From Prosopocoilus inquinatus (taxonomy: Eukaryota > Arthropoda > Insecta > Coleoptera > Lucanidae): a stretch of DNA of 64,000 nucleotides. Each line of letters starts with the position of its first letter. Positions within the stretch are counted from its first letter, which is position 1. Both the position numbers and the translations under genes were made by a program. The notes beneath the pieces were generated by a model. The model was not told where the DNA came from and searched no databases. It saw only the letters and a list, made by a program, of their open reading frames with translations. Below are positions 11,901 through 23,900 of this stretch, one piece after another. The stretch is taken from positions 50,888,101 to 50,952,100 of the forward strand of contig CM069872.1 of NCBI GenBank assembly GCA_036172665.1, given 5' to 3'.

Positions 11901-14900
11901 ATGAGGAAACATCAATTCACCATACACTCACATTCTCAGCCAGATTCTGCCCTCGCAATGATTTAAGTACAAAATTAAACTTCAAGGCAAAATCTTGGTG
12001 TGACGAGAAAGGAATTATTCCAAAGTGCCATCTCTCGACTAAAAATCGAACGATTTTAGTCGAAACGTATATAATGGCATTTCATCTCTACGCTGACGTT
12101 CATTTCAAAATCAAGTTTCAAAATAAAAAATCGCTACGTGTCAGAGATCATTGGATCATGTGGAATCAAGACACGACAGGAATCGTTTATGCGCCATCTC
12201 TTACCCAAAAGGGAAAACTATTTGAAGCAAGGGCTAGTTTCTAAGGAACGAATTAGACAGTAATAGAAAATAGATCTTCTTAATCGACTCTGAATCGACC
12301 ACTAATTTTGTTCATCGATCCCTAAGTGACCCCCAAGAGGTTCATTGACCATTTTTAAGTTCGCGTAGACCCAGTGGTGACTCGTCGGGGTAGTAAACCC
12401 CTTGCTTAAATTTAATTCAAAAATTACAAGCGCGATTGCGAGGGGAGGTAGAGAGGTTCAGTTAATCGAGCGTTGCTCTTGAATTTTGATTGTAACTCGA
12501 GGACGCGTTCGTCGATTGTTTTTTGGTAAAAGGCGTTAGAAAGCTGAGAAAAAGCTCAGTAAATCCCCCACTTAAATTGAATTCAAAAATTACAAGCGCG
12601 ATTGCGAGGGGAGGAGGACGTTCAGTTAATTGAAAGAAACGCTGCGCTTTTGACTTTTGATTGTAACTCAAGAACGCATTCGTCGATTGTTTTTTGGTAG
12701 AAGGCGTTGGAAAGCTCAGAAAAAACTCTATAAATCGCCCACTTAAATTGAATTCGAAAATTACAAGCGCGATCGCGATGGGAGGGAGAGACGTTCAGTT
12801 AATTGAGCGTTGCTTTTGAATTTTGATTGTAACTCGAGAACGCGTTCGTCGATTGTTTTTTGGTAAAAGGCGTTAAAAAGCTGAGAAAAAGCTCTGTAAA
12901 TCCCCCACTTAAATTGAATTCGAAAATTACAAGCGCGATTGCGAGGGGAGGGAGAGACGTTCAGTTAATCGAGCGTCGCTCTTGAATTTTGATTGTAACT
13001 CAAGAACGCGTTTGTCGATTGTTTTTTGGTAAACGGCGTTGGAAAGCTGAAAAAAAGCTCTGTAAATCCCCCGCTTAAATTGAATTTAAAAATTACAAGC
13101 GCGATCGCGAGGGGAGGGAGAGACGTTCATTTAATTGGGCAAATAAAAACGCGTCGCTTTGGAATTTTGATTGTAACCCAAGAATGCGTTTGTCGATTAT
13201 TTTTTGGTGAAAGGCGTTGGAAACTTGAGAAAAATCTCAGCAAATCCCGCGCTTAATTTTGATTCAAAAATTATAAGTGCGATGGCGAGGGGAGGAGAGA
13301 CGTTCAGTTAATTGAAAGAAACGCTGCCCTTTTGAATTTTGATTGTAACTCAAGAACGCGTTCGTCGATTGTTTTTTGGTAAAAGGCGTTGGAAAGCTGA
13401 GAAAAAACTCTGTAAATCCCCCACTTAAATTGAATTCGAAAATTACAAGCGCGATTGCGAGGGGAGGGAGAGACGTTCAGTTAATCGAGCGTTGCTCTTG
13501 AATTTTGATTGTAACTCGAGAACGCGTTCGTCGATTGTTTTTTGGTAAACGGCGTTGGAAAGCTGAGCAAAAGCTCAATAAATTTCGTGCTTAAATTGAA
13601 TTCGAAAATTATAAGCGCGATGGCGAGAGGAGGGAGAAGTTCAGTTAACTGAGCAAATATAGTTTTTTTAATTTTCATTGTAACTCAAGAACGCGTTCGT
13701 CGATTGTTTTTTGGTAAAGGGCGTTGGAAAGCTGAGGAAAAACTCTGTAAATCCCCCACTTAAATTGAATTCAAAAATTACAAGCGCGATCGCGAGGGGA
13801 GGAAGAGACGTTCAGTTAATTGAGCGTCGCTTTTGAATTTTGATTGTAACTCAAGAACGCGTTCGTCGATTGTTTTTTGGTAAACGGCGTTGGAAAGCTG
13901 AGAAAAAGCTCTGTAAATCCCCCACTTAAGTTGAATTTAAAAATTACAAGCGCGATCGCGAAGAGAGGGAGAGACATTGATTTCCACTTCGAAATCAAGT
14001 TTCAAAATAAAAAATCGCGACGTGTCAGAGATCATTCACTTTTTAATCGACTCCGAATCGACCCCTAATTGTTCATCGACCCACAATCGGCCCCCAAGAG
14101 GTTCATCGACCATTTTTAAGTTTGCGTCGACCCCTCGGGGGAAAACATCGACCCCGTTTTAGACAATAGTTTGCTCGTTATTGAAAGGAAAGTCTGCAGT
14201 TAATTTTCGCTAGCACAGTGAGAAGAACCTGTTGAACTGTACGTGGGGTGATTATAAATTCTGGGGGGAATGTGAATGGAATTATGTTTATTTTTACACA
14301 CCTCACGAGTGTCGTCGCTCTAATCAGCTGTGTACACAGTAAATATTTTTATTGGCCTATTACTATTACGAAAACAAATATTTGCGAATGTAGATGGGCG
14401 GGGGGGTCGGAGGGGCAGGGGGGGGGTTATTAGAATGACAATTATTTGCCGACGCTTATGAACAGATTATAATCTAATGTCGGTGTTGGTTTAGGAAGGC
14501 GGCCGCCGCCGCCGCTGAGATTTGTTTCACGGGATGCCGTGGAAATCGCACGTAGAGCGGTTATGGAACGAGTGGGACGCAGAAGAGACTGTCATGTTCA
14601 TTCAGACCACAATGCAGACAATGATAATAAGTGGAATGACATCAGATATCTAAACCATTATTGAACGTTCTCCTCTATACACGCGTTCGTTCATTCTCTC
14701 CTAAAATAGACATTCTCATTATTATTGCCGACCATCGGAGACTTCGATGGGTAATTTAATGAAAATGCTCGTTGGGAGGAGATTTAATATCGAACGGAAG
14801 AAACGAGCACAATTTTGTAAAACGTTTCCCGGAAGAAGAATTTCAAAATCCCCAATGTATTGTTGTTTAAGATTCCATCTTTTTGTATGGTTTTATGTGA

Positions 14901-17900
14901 GTTTCTGAAGCTCCCTAATTCCAATTTCCAATTAAGAGGATCAAGCATTTTATGGAAGCTTTGAATTTATTCGAATCTGTTTTATGAAGGGTGCCTTATA
15001 AGTAGTGTGAGGACGTTTTCAGGTGTACAGCAAACAGAGTTTAGTATTCACAGCAGATGACGTTGCCTTATTTTGTCCTCTCATTACTTATAACTTCAAA
15101 ACTACATAACTACTTATGACTATGCAGTTCTTAAATACATGGTCGAGACTACCTCAACACCATCCCTAATTTTAAATTTTCTTATTCCATCCACATTTAT
15201 TATAAACCCTTTTATTATTCCTCCATTAATAGGATTGCCTTTTGTTTCAGAAACATGGTGCGCGATTAAAATGTGCAGCATGTAACGTAATAGCCCATCA
15301 AAATTGCATCACCACATTGGTGGAGAGGGTGAAATTCACCTGCAAACCCACGTTTAGAGATGTGGGCGTGCGACAGTACCGGGAACAGACGTGCATCCAC
15401 CACCACTGGGTTCACAGACGGTCTGAAAAGGGCAAATGTAGGCAGTGTGGAAAGGTAGGGGAATGAATATACATACCTAAACCTTCGTTCCCAAAAATAA
15501 ATGTAATCGATACGTTTGGCATCAACAGAAAATTTGGGCCAGCAAGTTCGATAACGACAACAAGTAAATTAATGTCAAACATTAATTAATCAATGGATGA
15601 ATTTTAATCACTCGGTATTTCGGTATTAACGTCGAACTTTTTCATTTTTGGAGATTATATTTGTTTTTGTTATACGTTTATGTGCAGGGTCATAACGCCA
15701 GGGGCGGATTTAGGCACGGTCTTTATGGGCTGCAGCCCAGTGGCCCGTGCAATCAAAGGGCCTCCTTCACGGTTAAAAAATGTATATGACTCGTAGAATA
15801 TTTTATTTATTTAAAAAAAGCCGCTTTACACCCACCATCTGATTTGCCATTAATTTTGAATTTGACACACTGTTTGTGTTTCTATTTGAGTTGCGCGCAG
15901 TGGCGTAACTAGAAATCAGGCCTCCCACCGCCTTTAATTTATTACAATATTTAATTTTAAAGTTCATTTCTTTAGGTGCTTATTTTCTACGCTAAATAAA
16001 TCAAAACTGCTTTATTGCTCTTGGATTATTTTATTTCAAAAAGTTACAAGAGTTGTCAAAATTGCTCTTGGTTTATTTTATTTCAAAAAGTGGCAAAATT
16101 TTAGGTTAGAAGAGCTGCCGCAAAAAGTAGCGTTAAGCGGAGAATGTGCTTAAATTGTTTCTAAAATGATTTCTTGAAGAATTTGCCTGTCTTCCATCCG
16201 GTTTGTAAAAAGAACAAAATTAATTGCGGTTACAGATTAAAAGATGGCGTTGCTTGTGTTTGGAACTTCTTTCTGACAATTTTTTTGTTTATTTGAAATC
16301 GTTTTTTGTAATATTATTTCTTCAATTTTTCTGAGCATTCTTCGATTGCCTTGAAATTGCTTCGCCACAAACAGAGAGGACAGAGAATGATTCATGATTC
16401 ACGATAACAGATGGCACCACAAACGTGTTTGTTATTCAAAGTTGTTTTTAGAACATTGTTCTTTAGCTTCTGTATTATTGTTCATGATTTTTAGGCCAAA
16501 TTTAATTATGATTGTGTAGGTGTGGAAGTAAATTATTCAGATAGTTTCCCTAAACGATTTTTTCAGTTGTTTTCAATTCTTCGCTTTAATTATTTGGAAC
16601 AGATAAAACAGCGACACCCTACGATCGCTTTTTGTCCTTTACAACAACATTACATAAGGATTGACAAATTAAAGCGGGTCCGCTACATATTAAGTCACCC
16701 CATGCAAGGCGGCCATGCTTGCTGTTAAAGCAACACACTTTTTTAACTATTTAGGTACAAAATTGAATTTATTCAAAATTGTTTTCAGAGTTTTGTTTTT
16801 TTCTAGCATTCCTACCGTTTTTTTTTTTTAGTTGTTTTGAAATCTCTTCCTGGAATATTACAAATTTACGGCTCAGATTAACAGATGGCGCTGTCAATGT
16901 CGTTCATTTGAAATTGATACTTAAAACTTAGTCGTTTCGAAATTGTTTTCAGGCAATAATATCTCCCAAAATTAAAATTCTCTTAGTTTATTATTTCTTC
17001 TTCTTTTTCTTTTTTTTAACTTATTTCAGACTGTATTCAGTATTTGAAAATATACGTTTATTAAAAATCTTTTGAATTTGTGAATCTTTTCAGAGATAAC
17101 GCCTTGGTATATCCCCCCGTAGCAACGCCACTGTTAAAGCCAATTAAAATATTTCAAAGTTGACCATTTGTTGCTACGACTGTTTTCTCTTTTTTAATTT
17201 CCGTTAAGCTTCGATATCCTTCAAAAAATATATTCACGTGAGATTTCAACTTTTTTTCCGACTTCATGAAACAAACGAATCTGAGGAATGAACAAGTGAC
17301 TGCAGGTGACCATCTTCTAAGTTAGAGTGATTGTTTTTTTTTTTTTTTGGTGAGATTTGTCGTTGTCTTTTTGTTGCGTGCGCAAAGGATATTCCGTTTT
17401 CCTTTTTCCTTTTTTTAAGCGATCAATTTTTTTTTCTTCAACTTTCCTTCATTCAATCCAATGTTAGGTTTTCTTTTTATTTTTATTAATTTTTTTGGTT
17501 TGAGTTTAAGCGTTCCTTTTTTTTTGTTTGCCATAAAACGATGTTTTCAGTTTCTAAAATGTGTTTTTATTTATTTATTCATTTTTAATTTTCTTTAACA
17601 ATATCTTCCGATCGTCTTTTGTTTCTTTTTTTTATTGTTTAATTTACGTTACTTTTTCCTATTTTGTTCTCAATTTGCTTTTTTTATCCAAACAGGCATT
17701 ACTTTTTTAATTTTTTTAATTTTTATTTCCAAATCGGGATTATTTTTTTTATTTTAAGCAATTTTTTTTGTTTAAATTTAAGCGATCGCGTTTTGTTTCT
17801 GAATTTTATTCGATTTTTTTCAAAATTTTCGAAGAAGGAATCCCTCCTAAGATACCTACATTTTTGCCTTCGACTTTGAATTTGATTAGGTTTGGAATTT

Positions 17901-20900
17901 TCTTCGTCTTCTTTTTAATTAATGCGATCGTCTTTTGTTTTTGAAATTTATTATTTTTTTGTTTGTTTGTTTGTTGCTTCCGCAAAGAACAATCTGTGTT
18001 TGTTTTTCATTTTTAGCAAGACCGTTCGATCGGTTTTTGTTTTCGCTATTTTATTTTATTTTTGAAATTTTTCGTTTTTTCTTTTCAATTAGCCTTTGCC
18101 CTCTTTCAAGGTTAGATTTTTTTCCATATTTTGACTGCTCTTTTGTTGTTCATTACTATTACATCGCAATTACGAATAAATTAGACAAGTCGTTTTTGGT
18201 CTGCAGTGGGAATGTCGAGCTACGTCTCTGCTGATGAAGCCCCAAACAGGGCTGAAACAGCTGTACAGAGGCTGCTCGAGGTTTTCACTGCAATCAAGAA
18301 CGATTTGCAACAAATTTTTTTGATCTTTTGTTGTTTAAGTTTAAGCGATCTCTTTTGTTTCTAAAATGTGTTGTTTTTTTTTCTCCAAATAATTTTCGTA
18401 AGAGAATCCTTCCCAAGGAGGACGATTATTTAAATAATCATTTTTTATTTGTATTTTGGTTAAAAGATATGTAGATGGCGTTCATATTTTGCAACTTTAC
18501 TGAAACATTATTTTTATTAGATAGTAATTTTCCGTAATTCATTTTTTCTTTCTGAAAGCTTAGAATTTGCAATATCTCCATAAATTCAGAAGGAAATTAG
18601 CTTTACCTGCACTGGTTTTGCTTCTTCTTGTGTTAATTGTGTTAATTCCACTTCCTTGAAGAAATTCATTTCAATTTATTTCGCGTTAGGCAGACCTGAA
18701 GTTCAAAATAAGAAATCTGAATTCAAAAATTTTTCGTCTATTATAGGTATGTACGTATCGCGGAGTAAATTCGGGGACACACTGTATAAACTTTTTTTTA
18801 GCTTTTTATACAAATGAATTTCGATTATACTGCCTCGATCTCGGCGACACTGGTGAATAAGAAAATTTCTTTAATTAGATTGTTAAGAGATTTCGTAGAA
18901 AAACGCACCGGCATGGTTTTCATTATTAGACTTGAAATAAAACACTAATAAGTCACATTTTTTGTCAAAATATTGCAAAACTAATACTGGAAATTTAAAA
19001 TATTTTTAGTAATTTATTAAACTATTTTTCGTTTCAAATATTCCAGAACATAAAATAAAATTTAAAAAAAAAAATCACGGTCGACAAATTGACGAATGAG
19101 TCGTCATAAACCCAAAACCCAAACTTGGATTTATTTATATTTATTGGGCAGCCCAAATAGTATTAGCCCAGGGCCCCCAAAGTTAACGGTCCGCCCCTGG
19201 CTAACTCGAGAATACGCCTGGCCTTTTTCTTTTTAATTTTTGAATTGAATGTGTTGTTCCAAAGAGGAGAAAAATTTCCTTTCAGTGATTCACAGATTTC
19301 ATCAATCATCAATTGGTTCAAAGTTCTTGCATAAAATGTCGACATCCTAATCATACCGTCGGTTAACAGTTTAATTATCAAAAGAAAAGTTCCGGATTAA
19401 GCACAACGCAGACGAATAAAATAATTAAATTAAAATTCTGTACGGTGGAAGTCGTAAACTTGACGTCATTACTTTTATCAGTACAAATTTAATTACGAAT
19501 AGGGCAGACAGAGTGCGCTGAAGACGTTTTGCCAGCGCAAATGCCTGTGCGTTTTTACTGCCGTGTTTTTAGATATTATACATATTTTTTTTTATTCGCC
19601 TCCCATACACCATAACACAAACGTTATTGCTCCTTTGATCCAGTCAAAGGCGAAAGATACACGCAAGTAATAACTTCGCTAATAAAACTCCATTAAATCC
19701 AATCTTTCAAGACTTTCAACGTTGCTTGGATTAGTCCGACGTGGATCGTTCCTAAACGAAATGCAAAAAACAGGGCAATTTCTGTTTTAGTCATTCCAAT
19801 CAAAATTATCGTTCAGCAGCAAAGAGATCGTGGCGTTAAGTTGTTCGTGGTGCAAAGCAGCTTATCACAACAAGGAAAGCTGCTTCAACTTGAACCGCAT
19901 CGCCGAAGAATGTAAGCTGGGTGTCCACAACAGTATTATAGTCCCACCCTCTTGGATAGTTAAGCTGCCGCGCAAGGGTAGTTTCAAGTCAAGCCTGCGC
20001 AAGTCTCCCAAAAAGCGGGCTTCGAGTAAAAAGAGAAGCAAAGACAAAGTACGTGGTGATGACCATTTGGTTATCCCCTAATTGATTGGTTTTGGTTTGT
20101 GTGCATACAGGATAAGGATCAGAAGACATTTGTGATAAAACCAATTCCATCGGCGGCGGTAACTCCGGTGATCGTTTTCATAAACCCGAAGTCAGGCGGC
20201 AATCAGGGAACAAAACTGCTCCAGAAGTTCCAGTGGCTCCTAAACCCCCGCCAAGTATTCGACCTAACTCAAGGCGGACCAAAATTAGGCTTAGAACTTT
20301 TTAAGAAGGTACCTAATCTCCGGATACTTGCTTGCGGTGGAGACGGGACCGTAGGTTGGATCCTCAGCGTCATCGACCAAATAGGCATATCACCCCCACC
20401 GGCTGTCGGGGTCCTACCCTTAGGCACCGGAAACGACTTGGCTCGCGCGCTCGGCTGGGGCGGTGGCTACACAGACGAACCAATTTCGAAGATCCTTTTG
20501 AACGTGAGCGCATCCGAAACGGTGCTTTTAGATCGGTGGTCTTTGCAAGTCGAGAAGAACCTTGAGGGCGACGCCAGCGAAGGCGGCAAAGAAAATCTAC
20601 CCCTGAACGTCGTCAACAACTATTATTCTTTGGGGGTGGACGCTCACATTGCTTTGGAATTTCACGAGGCCAGAGGTATTGTCGTTTTTGTCGGTTAGTG
20701 TCGAAGTTGAAACGTTTTGTTCCAGAGGCCCACCCCGAAAAATTTAATTCAAGGCTGAGGAACAAAATGTTTTACGGCCAAATGGGAGGTAAGGACTTGC
20801 TGAAGAGGAAGTGGAAGGGGCTGGCCGAGTTTGTGACTTTAGAATGTGACGGGAAAGATATGACGCCAAAACTGAAAGAGCTCAAAGTGCACGCTATTGT

Positions 20901-23900
20901 CTTCCTTAACATTCCAAGGTATTCATTTGGGATTGTTATTGTTTTAGTGTTAGTTTTTGTTGTTGTTAGTTATGGTGGTGGAACTCACCCTTGGAATCGT
21001 TCCATGGGCGCTGTGGAGCCGAGCACTGAAGACGGCCTTATAGAAGTCGTCGGACTCACTACTTATCAGCTTGTGAGTAAGTTAGGGCTACCTCATTTTT
21101 ATTGATCTGATCGGGGTGTGTTAGGGTCTTGCAACTTTCTCTTGTTTGCAGCCTTTGCTGCAAGCTGGTGGTCACGGTACGTGTATTACCCAATGCAAGA
21201 CTGCTCGTATTGTTACGTCCAAGACAATACCTATGCAAGTGGATGGGGAAGCGTGTAAATTAACTCCTTCCATCATAACCCTTTCCCTTTTGAATAAAGC
21301 CACGATGCTCGCGAAGCGCAAGGGTCATAAATTGACGGTGCCCCAGGCGGCATTAGAGAACCTCCACGTCACGCTTCATCGAATCATCATGAGTGACTAC
21401 GAGCAGCATCACTATGATAAAGAGCTTCTCATGCAAGCCGCCATACCACTTGGTACGGTGGAGGTGAACCCCGTGGCTGACTTGGAGCAAGTCCGAATCC
21501 AAATCAATAAGTTCTTGGAGGAACGATCCGGCGCTTGTACAGACTGGTGTTTCGTGGATTCTTGCACGGCGGAAAGATTTTTCAGGATAGACCGTGCCCA
21601 AGAAAACATCCATTACATCTCCGACATAGCCTACGACAATCTCTACATACTCGAATGCGGAAGCGTCTCTGTCCCTCAGACTCCTGAAGACGAAACGGCG
21701 GCACCCTCGCCCGCCCATTACGTCATACCAGAAATGAGGGTCAGGTACGAGCAAAATAAACCGAAACCCTTTCCCTAAATCCTCGTGGTAAGTGATGTGA
21801 TTTCATTATCCATCCCCCAAAAAATCTAAGGCCCGATTTCTTCACCTACGGATCTGCCAGGTAGTATCCTCGGAAACTATTATCGATGGAATGGTTTCCC
21901 AGGATAAGAAAGTGAAGAAATCGGGCATGAATCTGCATTTATTATTTAATTTTTTCAGTGATGAAGGTAGTTTAGATTCGCCCAGTGATCAACCGCCTAT
22001 GTCTCCGAAAAATCTACAGTCCCCCGAAGAACCCCCGCCAATATCCGAGGAAAAACAAAACGGCGATAATTCACCCACAGAACCTAGTCTTAAAATTAGA
22101 AGGTACTTTCAATTTATTATGGCCCTTACTTATTATATTTATACGAAACCCCTGATAGAGATTGGCTAGGTGACGTACCCTGCCCACTCGATCGGCCGCT
22201 TTTTCAACTTTCACTTCCTGACTTTTATTTATAGATACGAATAGTAGACCTCTCTATTATTTATATAAAATATATTTATCGACTCGAATGTATTTATTGC
22301 TGAATAGTTAAATAGGAGAAGCATGCCGTTTGTTTTTTTTTTTTTTAATTCTCTCTCTAAATGTTCTGGTGGATATTCTGTGGAAATAAATTTTCTACCA
22401 TCATCACTTTGTAATATTTATCCCTTGAGGTTCTTGAAGAGAAGAAACGTTTACAGTAGAGTAGCACATTTAATAGTAGAGTAGCACTTTTAAATAGGGA
22501 GCATTGGGAAGGATAATCGTGTGAATGAGTTATGAATGAGATCGGAATCACATATTCAATGTCATCATCATGTGAGCGACACTTCCCACTTACCGGGAAA
22601 AGTCAGAGAACTAAAGAAAGCATCATAATATCATTAGGGAAAAGTCTGTTTTATGATCTCGTCTGATTAATGATTATGTAGCATATTTAAAGCAATTAAA
22701 ATGCAGGAATTGGTAATGTAGATACGTATTCTTAACTATAGGCAACCACCCAAACGCCTGCGTTCATTTGATTGCCTATACTACTTGCTTTTTAGGAGAA
22801 GTTTGATTAATTGGTTTATAAACAAATTAGCACTTATTAGAATTATTGGTACGGGAATTTTTAAAGGCAATTCAATATTTTTCACCATTATTATACAATA
22901 AAATTAAATTAAAAAAATAAAATAATGCCTCTTCCGTAACGATTAACTGAAATTAGGGAAATATGGAAAATCGTTCAAATATGTAAAATTTTAGGGAGGT
23001 GCATAATCGCAGTGAGCTGCGAAAGCTTCAGTTTTAATGAAAAAAATAAAAAATTAAAAATAATGTGGCAACCCATTTTTGAAAAAGATTGGGTAATGAA
23101 AGCTAACTGATTTTTTTTTGTCGTCTCCTTTTCGATGACATCAAAATATGTAACCCGATCTTTAGTTATGACTTTTAAGCAGTAATTCAAATCCCCCCCC
23201 CCAAAAAAAAAGCTAAACTAAAATAACTCATTGACATTTCGCTTCTGAAAAAAATAAACTTCAATCACGAGCAGCCGCACTCACCACATAAGTTTTTAAA
23301 CCTCGTCAAACTCGATCACCATTTCATTATACTCCTATTATTTTGTTTGATTAAAAAAAAAAAATTGAAATAAGCACCGTGTTCTTTTTTTTTACTCTTG
23401 TCTATAACCTGCACATGATCTGCGGGTGTATTTCCATCTGGTTGAGCTTCTGACATGTGTTTTGCATGCAGCATCACTGAGCGACTCTTTGGCTTATCAC
23501 AGGAATCTTACAATGCGTATAGGTAAGATTCTTCAACTTCCGCAACCGGTTCTGTGCCTGTTAAGCGTCCCTAACGAAATCTTCTCTCTTTATTTGAAGC
23601 AACCTCCTGGATAAACCCAGTGAAGCTCTGCTCAAAGCTGCCAGAATCGGGGATTTACAGATGGTAAGTGTGAAACTTTTAAACAGGGGAAAGAATTCGG
23701 ACCACTTGACTCTTCTTCCCCTCCCGCTCAATAATAACAATTCGAGGAATAAATTGTATATTCGGCGTGAAAAGCAACCAACACTAATGGCCAGTTGCAC
23801 CAAACGCTTAAATTTAAGTGCTGCTTTTAATGTTAGGCAACATTCAGTAAATCACACATAATTCTAAGCGGTGCTTAAAGTTAAGGTCGACTTAAGAGTG

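Larger units (their letters stand above)
10660..14165. mobile_element. Composite element with CATCGACC ends and two internal satellites
   Basis: The left edge (TTTCCCCAACTTTTT, then CATCGACCGC) and the right edge (reverse complement GGGGTCGATGTTTTCCCC) resemble the ends of the 38865-40990 element. The interior holds a ~150-bp tandem array (11150-12240) and a ~170-bp array (12370-13975). The right-end segment (AATCGACTC through GAGGTTCAT) occurs twice, at about 12285-12370 and 14050-14130, flanking the second array. Probably one element that took in a second one. Confidence 0.6.
15698..19198. mobile_element. Large non-autonomous element, CCAGGGGCGGA ends
   Basis: The left end CCAGGGGCGGATTTAGGC faces a right end whose reverse complement begins CCAGGGGCGGACCG. 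It fills most of the intron between rdgA exons 2 and 3. The interior is T-rich low complexity with repeated TCTTTTGTTT, and it contains a second element (15898-17133) and a hammerhead unit at 18.2 kb. No target-site duplication is evident. Confidence 0.55.

Noticed and set aside
12462..13998. Several 60-75 codon frames with [18 protein letters not shown] peptides
   Set aside because: By-products of the 170-bp satellite; recur at 59909-60202 for the same reason.
17664..18234. Phe-rich plus-strand frames
   Set aside because: T-rich low-complexity interior of the 15698-19198 element.
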